NCBI RefSeq assembly: GCF_029784155.1
Contig: NC_073692.1
Coordinates: 374,298,813-374,362,812 of the forward strand
Source: Uranotaenia lowii
Taxonomy: Eukaryota; Arthropoda; Insecta; Diptera; Culicidae
Direction of reading: 5' to 3'
DNA length: 64,000 nt
Position numbers and translations under genes: made by a program. Below the pieces are notes generated by a model. It had not been told where the DNA came from. It ran no database searches and saw only the letters and a program-made list of their open reading frames with translations. Of the stretch, positions 46,733 to 56,600 are shown piece after piece (position 1 is the first letter of the stretch; the number at the start of each line of letters is the position of its first letter).

Positions 46733-47727
46733 CAGCGATGCCACCTTTTAATCTGTATTTTCGAGGCAAAAAATCTTTTTTATCTGTATCACATCTTAAA
46801 AATCTGTATTGAAATCTGTATCTGAAACATCGTTTCTGGATACTAATGCTGCAATACGGCGACGTATGTATAACGCATAGTGCACTGAATTGGATTGCGC
46901 TTATGATTTTTGCGGACTGTGGACTGTGGACTGTTAAATCATTGTTAATTCTGTCATTTTGCTGCACGATAATTGCTATTTGGTTTGACATTGTACGGAT
47001 AACTGCGAAATGTGTGTTCCGGTTTAACCAAGGTCTTTTGATACACTAGGTTCTCCGACTTTCACAGTAAGTAGGCGAGGAGTGAGCGGGGCTCTCAATG
47101 AGTTTGTTTATTTTTTGCCCAGCTTTTCGGTGGTTTGGTGGTAAACAAACTTCATGAGTTCCATATAGTTGTATAGCCTACATAGCCAAAGTGGCTGAAT
47201 CGGGAATTCGATATTCTGTAACACCTCCTGATTATATACACACCTTGGGTTTAACAATCAGTTGGGATTACAAAATTATGCCAAAAGTCTCTGTAGTAAG
47301 CCAATTTCTTTACAGAGTTATGTATATGTATATTTATAGTATACTGCTACAAAAATGTCCAGGGCCTCTTAAGTAAGTCAATAACATTTAACATAGCATT
47401 TAAATTTAGCAATTTTAGTAAATGATTCTCAAACATAGGATTCAATCTGTTTTCAAACCCTTGTTTGTCGTTATACACTCTGTATTTTTATAGTCCCGAT
47501 CCCTGATCTGGAATATTTTTCAAATTTGACGCTGTGAAAATTTAAGATGGCTTGAACGCTGGATATCGATTTTCTCGAATTATAATCAAAAAATCGTTAA
47601 AAAATCAATTTTCTGAAAATCTGTATAAATTTCCAATTATCTGTAATCTGTATATACAGATTCTTGGTTTAAAAATTTCGAAAAAATCTGTGTGATTACA
47701 GAAAAATCTGTATATGTGGTAACGCTG
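46733..47727. mobile_element. hAT-like element, 995 bp, with inner MITE
   Basis: Perfect 8-bp duplication TGCACAAC at 46725-46732 and 47728-47735. Ends CAGCGATGCCAC and CAGCGTTACCAC have the CAGNGNTNCCA form of hAT transposons. AATCTGTAT repeats lie near both ends. It is interrupted by the 219-bp MITE copy B. Non-coding. Confidence 0.88.
47029..47247. mobile_element. hAT-type MITE, 219 bp, copy B
   Basis: Perfect 8-bp duplication GGTTTAAC at 47021-47028 and 47248-47255. Reverse complement of copy A at 39046-39264 with identical length. Sits inside the larger hAT-like element. Confidence 0.92.
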
Positions 47728-47917
47728 TGCACAACAGATTTTTCCGGAGAAGGGAATTCTCTTCATCAGCGGATGTGAATGCTCTCGCTCACACTTGATT
47801 TCAGTGCGATTTATCTCTCCTCGCACAGATTGGGGGAGCAGACGAAAAAAATTGCACTCTCTTTCACTGGACAAACCGATCTGAGGAGTTGTGCCATCCA
47901 TGGCAGGAACTGTACAT

Positions 47918-50900
47918 TAAACTGGCCCATAACAAACAAAATCCTTATATTCCACGCGGCCCCACCTAGGTTGGTGCCTTTAGGTGAAAAAATGACTCTC
48001 TGAAAGTTTCTGATAATTTTACAGAAGCACGAGCTGGCGCAAAGGACTTGAAATTTGTATGGAGATTTTAGGCAAAATGTATGATAAATCGAAATACTCT
48101 TCGTGTCCTAAAATATGTTTCCAGTATGCTAGAAAGCTCAGAATTTCAGAAATCGTTATTTAAACAATGACAAACAAGTTTGTAGAAGATTGTGAAGGGA
48201 AACGAGTTGATTGTGATGAGTTATCCGCAATTGAATGTGTGATATAATAATGTAATATAAACACCAAAAAATTTACAACAATTAACAATGCAGCAGTTCA
48301 TAGTTTTTCAAACCTTTCTTTCAACTTTTTGCAAAGATATTTGTTATAAAATAAGTTACAACTTTGCCCAGGACACAAACTTTCTATCTGTTATTCTGAT
48401 TGTGTGACAACAATGCGATCAAGTTAGTACTAATAGTCCACCTATAGGGTCAAGTGGGGTAATTATGAACACGGGGTAATTCCGAACAAGTGCCATACGC
48501 GCTGGTGTGGGGGATGAATGAACACAAAAAGTTTCAAAAGCGATAGTTTAACATCCGATTGATAGCTTTAAGCTGTTTCCGATCTGTTTTCAAATCCTAA
48601 TGATATCATTTCAGATGTTTTGAAAAACCATTACCCCGTGGAACGGAAATCGTTTTGGACAGTGTTCAATGTTTTGAATATCTGATCACAGGAAATCCAG
48701 TTAGAATGTTGTTATCAACTGTTTTACATCCGGTTATTTAATGATGCTTTGTCTGGATTTTGAAGGAATTTTGAAAAATTTTATTCGCACAGATTCACAG
48801 ATGACTGTTCATATTTACCCCATAGTTTTCGTCCTATGGGGTAATTATGAACACACATTTCCTGACATTTCTTTGTCTTTTTGATGGTCAAATGTTTTAT
48901 TCATCAACTTAAGGGGCCATTCATTTATTACCCAAGCATTTCCAGACCCCCTTCCCCCTCCTCCAATTGTCAGAAATTTCTCACAAAAATACCCCCCAGC
49001 CCCCCCCCCCCCTTCTGTATGATCTTAACACAGGACCGTGAAAAAATCTTAGCCAGAAAACATCAACACTCGGCATTCTATATCGTAGGAACTTTCTGGA
49101 CCAAATTTTATAAATTTCATAATTAAATTAAGTCCGCAATGTGTTAAGTTTTGAATTTATGAGAAATTGAATTTTTTTTTTCTTCCAAAAATGAGATTCG
49201 GATTTAGAAAAAAGCTTTGCCAGTTCTTTCAGTCTTTGAAAAAATGTTTTGCATACAATTTTATCAAAACCTAATAAAACTTCAAGGGTGAAAAAAGTTT
49301 ATAAAATAGAAATTTTGAAAAAAAAACTAAATCAGCATTTAAACGAGTCTTAATTTTGTTTAAAAAACTAGTGATTAGAACTTGCTTTTTGTTGATAGAA
49401 AAAAATGCAGTCAAATGTTTTCTTAGGTTTAGTGAGTGGTGCGTACGGATAGTTTTACCGGTAACACCGAAACCGAAAACCTGTATCCCAGGAATAGTTT
49501 TCTAACACCGAATAAAGGTTTTACGTCTCTCCAAAACCAGTTTTTTTGTATTGTTAAATAACACGGTTATAAACTAGACTAGAATTTTTAATTTTACTAA
49601 AAATAAAATTCACCATTTTTTAACAAAAGGTTTGCTGCTCGAGTTTTTATTCATTACCGCGTGAAATTTAACATTATTAAAAACTTTAAATCTCATTGGT
49701 CAACAGTAAAATATATGAAAAACCACATAAATTTAATAGAGGAATAAGTCCACAAAACAAAGATCAAAAAGTAATATTTTCTTATATGTTTGGACAACGT
49801 GCTGCTATTGAGAGCATTAGAATTACAGCAAAGAATAATTGTTTATGAGTTACATTCGGATAAAAAAGATCCAAAATCTACATTCTTGCAGTCTTATTTT
49901 TATACTTAGTTACTTTTTTCAATTTTTATTTGTTCGAATACATTTTCTAAAATTTAGTAGTTGAAGATTTTCTCTTTCAGTTTGGTGATGAAAACTTCGG
50001 CAGTAGTAATTTTGTTTTGAGAAAATAGAGCTACTAATGTGAAATTTCGTACAGGTGATAAAAAAAATTAATTAGTGTAAACATTTTTCAAAACAGTCGA
50101 TCATATAGAATTGACAAGCCTTGCAAAATATGACTGTTCACTGATCCAAGAAGAATTAAATGGGTGTTTTTGTGAAACAAAAATCTTAAAAAAAAATTAG
50201 AATTTTCTGTATATGTATAGGATTCAATTTCATGATATCTCGCACGTACGTGAAAAGCCTAACCTACGACATTTAGGTGAAAACTTGATGTTTGCTGCGC
50301 AGGACATTTAAAACGGATGTAAAGGCTATCGAGTAGCCTAACTCGCCTAAAATTTCACACGTATGGAGAGGTCCTATCAAATAAAAATGATCTGCAAAGA
50401 CATAAAGATACGAAAGAAAAAGAAACCAACAAAAACGTATAAGATGCAACAACAAATTTAACTACCGAAACAAAAGATAGAATAAATCAATACAAATGAA
50501 CACTAAATACCGTTTTACCTTTAAATTTTGATTACATTTGTTTATTTCATAAGTTTTATACATGAATTGAATTGAGTTTTTATAAAACAACCCATTTTCT
50601 TGTTACTGCTAATTATTTTCATTATTTGGTGTTGAATTGAGATTTTCTGACACCATATAAATCATATTGGACAAGTCTCGGGGTAAATATGAACAGCGTT
50701 CGGGGTAATTATGAACAGGTTTTGGGGTAATTATGAACATAATTTTTTAAGTAAAAAATCACCATACACTGCTTACTATGGGTAAATGTAACGTATAAAT
50801 ACTGTTGCTTTTCAAAAATTTTATACCAAGTCTGTAATCCGTGTTCATAATTACCCCCTAGACAGGGGGGTAAATATGAACAGACGGGGTAATTATGAAC

Positions 50901-51436
50901 AGACGTCTCAAGGACGTGGGTTGCGATTATGAAAAAAAAAGTTGCTCTACAGAATGATGTAGAGCACGGAAACATTCAATATTGGCAGGTTTTCAGAATT
51001 TATGATAAGAAATAAACATATGGTGGCTGTGAGTGTGCCAAATGAAGAAATTTTGTTCATAATTACCCCACCTAGCCCTACACCGTTCACGATATATCGA
51101 TGAAATGCGAAAAAATCACACATTCAATTGCAAATAACTCATTACAGTCAACTCGTATCGCGTCACAATCTTCTACAAACTTGTTTGTCATTGTTTGAAC
51201 TGCAATTCCTAAATTTTGAGCATTCTAGCATACTGAAAACAAATTTGTGAACACAAAGAATGAAAGTATGTCGATTTTTCATACATTTAGCCGAAAAGCT
51301 CCATTCAGATTTCAAGTCCTTTGTGCCAGCTCGTTTTTCTGCCAAAGGACCTTAAAGCTTTCAGAAATCATTTTTTCACCTAAATGTACCAATCTAGGGG
51401 GTGCCGCGTTGGAAAAAATGATTTTGGGCCAGTCTT
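47918..51436. mobile_element. Element with about 320-bp inverted ends, 3.5 kb
   Basis: Ends near ACTGGCCC at 47921 and its complement at 51433 are followed by long imperfect inverted arms (47921-48245 against 51105-51433). An 8-bp direct repeat CTGTACAT at 47910-47917 and 51437-51444 fits a target duplication. Very long arms with an 8-bp duplication suggest a hAT or foldback-type element. A second element (48447-51078) sits between the arms. Confidence 0.7.
48447..51078. mobile_element. TA-flanked element with GGGGTAATTATGAAC ends, 2.6 kb
   Basis: TA at 48445-48446 and 51079-51080. Inverted ends run GGG(T/C)(C/T)A(A/G)GTGGGG then TAATTATGAACA. The GGGGTAATTATGAAC motif recurs at about 48838, 50700-50735 and 50850-50905. 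No transposase found. Confidence 0.72.
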
Positions 51437-51565
51437 CTGTACATGCATGTAGAAGAACCTTTGCCGTTCGAGAAGGTTCGTGTAATCTATACGAGAGTTG
51501 TGATTGAAAATGTTCAATGAGTTATTCGATCTTCAATGCACGTCTTTTTGAAAAAAAAAACTTAC

Positions 51566-52594
51566 CAAAAAGAAACAGGCTGATCTTCACAATTTTCGAC
51601 GACACGGCATTCGGCTTTTTGGCAATATTCAGATTGAACAACTGCTTCACCAGTTGTGTTTTATCCTGGATGGGCACTTCAGTCCGAAAGTTGGTATTCT
51701 CATCATATCGCAACACTAGAACACTAACGGCCACAATGGTGTACGCCAGCAGGGTCCCGATCGACATCATATCGATCAGTTGATGCAGCTCGAATAAAAG
51801 GCACATTACACCGGAAATCAGACCGGAAATGATGGTTGCTAGTAGTGGGGTTTTGGTGAGAGGATTGACGCTGCGGAGTTTCTTAAACAGCAATCCATCC
51901 GATGACATGGCGTACATCACTCGAGGCAGCGGGAACATGGCCCCCAGAGAATTAGTGCATAGCGAGAAAATGGCACCAATCGACACGATCCACTTGATTT
52001 CGGCCCATCCGAGATAGTCGAAAAGATGGGGGAACGGTGCAACTGGATTTTGTTCGTAATACGGCAGTGCCATCGTTAAAACCATGGCAACACCAAAGTA
52101 CGACAGAAAAATAATCACCAGAGAAAAGATGATTGACAGTGGGATGTTTCGTGAAGGGTTCTTCGCTTCCTCCCCAGTTGTTGCGATACAATCGAACCCT
52201 ACGTATCCGTAGAAACATTTCGCTGCTCCGGCCATCACCCCAGCTATCCCGTAAGGTAGAAATCCTCCAGCACCGGGTCGTTCCACCTGCGGTGGGATAT
52301 CCTCTGGCCGGATGTTCCAGTTGGCAGAATCGGCTACCGTTCCAACCGAAATCAGTACCACGGCGATGACCATCAAATTAACGGCTGTGAAAATGTTATT
52401 CAGGGTTGTTGATTCCTTCACTCCGTAGGCCAGCAAAGCCGTTATGGTCAGGACAACCAGAAACGACAGTATGTCCGGATACTTGGCCAGGAAACTGACA
52501 CGCATTTCCATGATGCCCGTGAGCGTTTTCGCCATTTTGTTGTCTATGAGGGCATCGATGTAGGCACTCAGTCCTCGTGCAACGCTGGCAGTTC
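51566..52594 (-). CDS. Cationic amino acid transporter, coding exon 2
   Basis: 1029 bases (minus strand) encoding the central membrane domain. The acceptor is TTGCTTCAG above 52594 and the donor G|GTAAGT at 51566. Membrane segments include [78 protein letters not shown] and [16 protein letters not shown]. The [20 protein letters not shown] stretch is a CAT-family signature, followed by [11 protein letters not shown]. The cytoplasmic loop before the intron is long and charged. No stop, frameshift or missing motif was seen. Confidence 0.93.
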
Positions 52595-52846
52595 CTGAAG
52601 CAAATCAAACATATATGTATATGAAGAAGCTTTTGCTTAGTTATGGTGGACACTTTATAACACATTTAGGACTGTGAGGAAACCAAATTCAGATTTTAAA
52701 TGTAAATGTGTTGGGAGAAATAATGATTATTTTTCCAAATTTTTACTGGAAGTTTTGAAGTCACCTAGAACACATTTGCATAGAAAGACTACAGGACCCC
52801 CAAAACTCCGAGGCACCTGAAAGTAAAATTTGTCTTTGATGCTTAC
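52595..52846 (-). other. Intron 1 of the transporter gene, 252 bp
   Basis: GTAAGC donor below 52847 and CAG acceptor above 52594, splitting a glycine codon. No repeat recognised. Confidence 0.88.
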
Positions 52847-53201
52847 CTATGATATACTCCAGCATCAGATTCCATCCGATCGTAAAAGCAGCAAATTCCC
52901 CAATCGTGATATAAGTATAAATATAGGCCGATCCTGCCTTCGGAACCCGGGAGGCGAACTCCGCATAGCACAGTCCAGCAATGGCCGCGGCAACGGCAGC
53001 AATCACAAACGAAACTACCACACCCGGTCCAGCCTTTTCGTAGGCAACCGATCCGGCCAGTACGTAAGCTCCCAGACCGAGGGTACTTCCAACCCCTAAT
53101 CCGGTCAGATCAAGCAGGGTTAGGACTCGGGCCAACTTCGAATGGCTCCCATCGTCGTCGTTTGGTTTTTTGCGGCACAACGCTTTGAAGAATTTTGTCA
53201 T
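52847..53201 (-). CDS. Cationic amino acid transporter (CAT/SLC7), first coding exon
   Basis: Starts with ATG at 53201, a basic lead ([10 protein letters not shown]), then the CAT hallmark first segment: [40 protein letters not shown] and [20 protein letters not shown]. The start is chosen because the short charged lead is normal for the family and an acceptor-like CTCTTGCAG lies 72 bases upstream, marking the start of this exon in the 5' UTR. The full protein (592 aa, 12-14 predicted membrane segments) should sit in the plasma membrane and take up arginine, lysine and other cationic amino acids. In flies the orthologue-like slimfast feeds TOR-dependent nutrient sensing in fat body. Membership in the family is clear; the precise paralogue is not. 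Confidence 0.92.
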
Positions 53202-53273
53202 CGCCCTGATCTGATGCTGATGCTGCTACTGCTGATCTGCTGGCGGCAGCTTCCCGTCGACTTTCCGGACGAT
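53202..53273 (-). other. 5' UTR part of the transporter exon
   Basis: Lies between an acceptor (TCTCTTGCAG, just above 53273 on the minus strand) and the start codon. A CAG-rich, structure-prone leader. The upstream non-coding exon is not located; it would lie beyond the BEL element or outside the window. Confidence 0.6.
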
Positions 53274-53410
53274 CTGCAAGAGAGGAAAAACGATCATGCA
53301 CGAGATGCGAGAAAATTATTTTCGTTTTTCTTGAGTGCAATAATAAATTCGCGTCAATTGCGTCGGAAATGAACCTGGCGCTTTGCACGTAGTAAAGCGA
53401 CTTTCAAGGT

Positions 53411-53577
53411 ATTTGTTAATCTAAACATCTTATCAGACGCTAGGCAATCTGTATCCGGAACGCCGGAACGTAGCACTCGAGTACAGACGAGTTAAGAAAG
53501 GGAACTATTTGTAAGTAACCGAATTTGTTTTTGTTGTACCTCAATTTTAAATAAAAATGCCTTTGCAGTTGAGTCCT
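53411..53577 (+). repeat. 5' LTR of BEL element
   Basis: Begins ATTTGTTAATC (TG at 53414) and ends TTGAGTCCT. Contains AATAAA near 53549. Unusually short for a BEL element. Confidence 0.85.
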
Positions 53578-53629
53578 GTCGAGGACGGACTACAGAAAAA
53601 CCCAAACAAGCTCAAAAATAACCTGCGGA

Positions 53630-56600
53630 ATGAGTGCTACGGATTCCAATCAACATAACCTGCAAATTTCATCCCAGCATAATTGCATAGGATGCACGCA
53701 GCCGGATGAAATCCAGGATATGGTGGCATGTGACGAGTGCTCCCAGTGGTGGCATTATAATTGCGCCGGAGTAAATGCCTCTATTGCCGACAAATCGTTC
53801 CGTTGTGCCCAATGTACCGGAAAATCCAGGAAAACGAATACTTCTTCGTTCCATACAATGCGATCCACTTCCTCAAAACATTCAACATCTTCGCTGGCCC
53901 GGCTCCGGTTGCAACAGCTGGAGGAGCAAAAACAGTTGGAAGATAGATTGAGGAAAGAAAAGGCAGAGCAAGCAGAGAAGGATCGATTACTCCTAGCAGA
54001 ACAAGCCGAAAAAGATCGCTTCTATCTGGCGGAAAAGCACCAACTACAATTGGAATTGCTGGGCGAAGAATCTCAAGCAGGAAGCGAACGTAGTTTCGAG
54101 TCACGGGAGCAGCTGACCGAAAAGTGGATCCAAAATCAGGACATCGGTAATGAAAACCTGTTGGCTTCATCCACTCCTGTAGCGGCCCCGGTACATACTG
54201 GTGCGGTGCCGAAAATCTTACAGCTGCCAGCGATAGAGGAGGAATATTGTAGACCGGAAGATTCACGAATAGTCCAAGGAAGGCGACCAGAGGCAGCAAC
54301 TAACAAGAAATGCAGCATAGGTTACGCTAAACTTCCCCCAGCAGTACTGGGCACAAGGGAGTCTAGTTTATCCCGGAATTGTTGGCCAAATTCTGATGTT
54401 CAGCGTCGATCGTCGCATCCATTCAGTATGACAGTGGATCAAAATCCCCAGCCGAGATTTTCTTATTCAGAACTATCAGAGCCGGTAGATGTTTCCGGAG
54501 GTTCGTGGTGTCGAGAAAATAATCCCCCTCCAAATTCTCCACCTCTGCTCAACAATCAACTCGTTCAGCAGCAGCCTGTACTGCTCAATGCCCAGCAACT
54601 CGCAGCAAGGCACGTCGTATCCCGGGATTTACCCAGATTTTCGGGTGATCCATTAGAATGGCCGGTGTTCCTTAGCACTTTCGAATCGACCACGGCCATG
54701 TGCGGAATTCAACCAGACGAGAACCTGGTTCGCCTTCAAAAGTGCCTGGTAGGAAGTGCGAGAGAAAAAGTTCTGAACCTGCTCACAATTCCATCAGCGG
54801 TTCCAGAAATTATTGCTACCCTCAGGGAAGAGTGTGGCCGACCCGATCAATTGATACATTGTATGCTGTCTAAAATTCGCCGTGGCAGTCTGCCAAATGC
54901 AAACAAATTGGAAACTCTCGTTAGTTTCGGACGTGAAGTGAGGAATTTGGTGACGTACATTGAAGCCGCTCGTTTACAGTCCCACCTGACTAATCCGGAG
55001 CTCCTTTCCGAACTGGTGTTTAAATTGCCTCCAAGTTTACGCCTTGAGTGGGGAAAACTCCTAGAAAACGTTCCGGAGCCGTCGCTAAGGGATTTCTGCA
55101 ATTATGTGTCATCGCTCAGAACCGCTGCATGCAAAGTCACTCCACCAGCTGACCTCGCAATGGATGGTCAAATTCGAAGAGGAACCCGCAAAGAAAAAGA
55201 AACAGGCTTTCTCAATACTCATCAGGAGGTTTTCTCGAAAACGGAGAACACTTTGCCGAAGCAGAAAGGAGATCCCAGACCCTGTTTAGCGTGTGATAGG
55301 AAGGGCCACAGGGTCCGCGACTGCGAGAGATTCAAGAAATCTTCGTTGGACGATCGTCTGAAAGTAGTGCAGGAGAAACAACTGTGTCGACGATGCTTGG
55401 CACCACACGGCAAGTGGCCGTGTCGAACGAGACAACCCTGCGGTGTGGACGGTTGTCAGGAAATGCACCATATGTTGCTCCATTGTAAGCCATCGCCATC
55501 CACCTCGTATGGTGCATCCGGAATTGTAACAACACATCGACACAAACAAAATTCCACGCTTTTCAAAATCATACCGGTTATGCTACATGGGAACGGCAAG
55601 TCTTTATTGGTCCACGCATTTCTCGATGATGGGTCCGACTTGACTCTCATCGAAAGCAAAGTCGCCGATGAACTGGGCCTAGACGGAGTAGAAAGACCTC
55701 TATGCATAGAGTGGACAGGTAGCGTATCACGGAATGAAGATTCTTCTCGTGTCGTGCAGCTGACGATATCCAAGCCGAAAAGTGAAGAAAGACATGCCCT
55801 GACGAATGTGCGCACCGTTCCAGATTTGGGATTACCGAAGCAGTCGTTGAACTACGACCAATTGGCAAAAGATTTCCCCCATCTTCGTGGTTTACCGATT
55901 TGCAGCTATACCGATGTTACTCCCAAAATATTGATTGGAGTCGACCATGCAAGACTGAAGTTAACGCTGAAAAGAAGAGAGAGAAGTGCTGGTGAACCCG
56001 TGGCAACCAAGACGAGATTAGGCTGGGTTATTTTCGGTGGACAGAGTGCTACGAATAATCTCGCCCGAACCATGGTCCACACCTGCAAGTGCAGCAAAGA
56101 CGACGAATTACACGATCTTGTCAGAGAGTATCTAGCAGCCGAAAGTATGGGCATTGCCGAACATGCTCCGCCAGAAACCAGCGAAGATCAACGTGCCCGA
56201 AGAGTCTTGCAAGAAACTACAAAGCGCACTCCGTCCGGGAAATACGAAACTGGTCTCCTCTGGAAATTCGACGATGTGAGTTTCCCACTCAGTTACTCGA
56301 TGGCCGAACGTCGCTTACAATGCCTGGAGAGACGTCTTTCAAGAGATCCAGCATTGAAGGAAAACGTGAATCAACAGATCGAAGAATACCAGAAACTTGG
56401 CTACGCACATAAGGCAACCGAAAATGAACTCCGAGAACGGGATCCGAACAAGGTGTGGTACTTGCCCATTGGTGTCGTCCAGAACCCCAGAAAGCCTGGC
56501 AAAGTCAGGGTCGTCTGGGACGCCGCTGCGTCAGTGAATGGAACATCACTCAATTCAATGCTCCTCAAGGGGCCTGACCTCCTGACGCCCTTGCTGAATG

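Larger units (their letters stand above)
37027..51565 (-). other. 14.5-kb intron of the transporter gene, TE-filled
   Basis: Bounded by donor GTAAGT (minus strand, below 51566) and acceptor TTACAG (above 37026). It splits a glycine/alanine codon. It holds two hAT-type MITEs of one family, two larger hAT-like elements, a long-TIR element, a LINE, SINEs, a TTAA-flanked MITE and other MITEs. Intron 1 of the same gene is only 252 bp. Confidence 0.85.

Noticed and set aside
48838..50905. CRISPR-like array of GGGGTAATTATGAAC repeats
   Set aside because: Spacing is irregular, the repeats are copies of the element's own ends, and the genome is eukaryotic.
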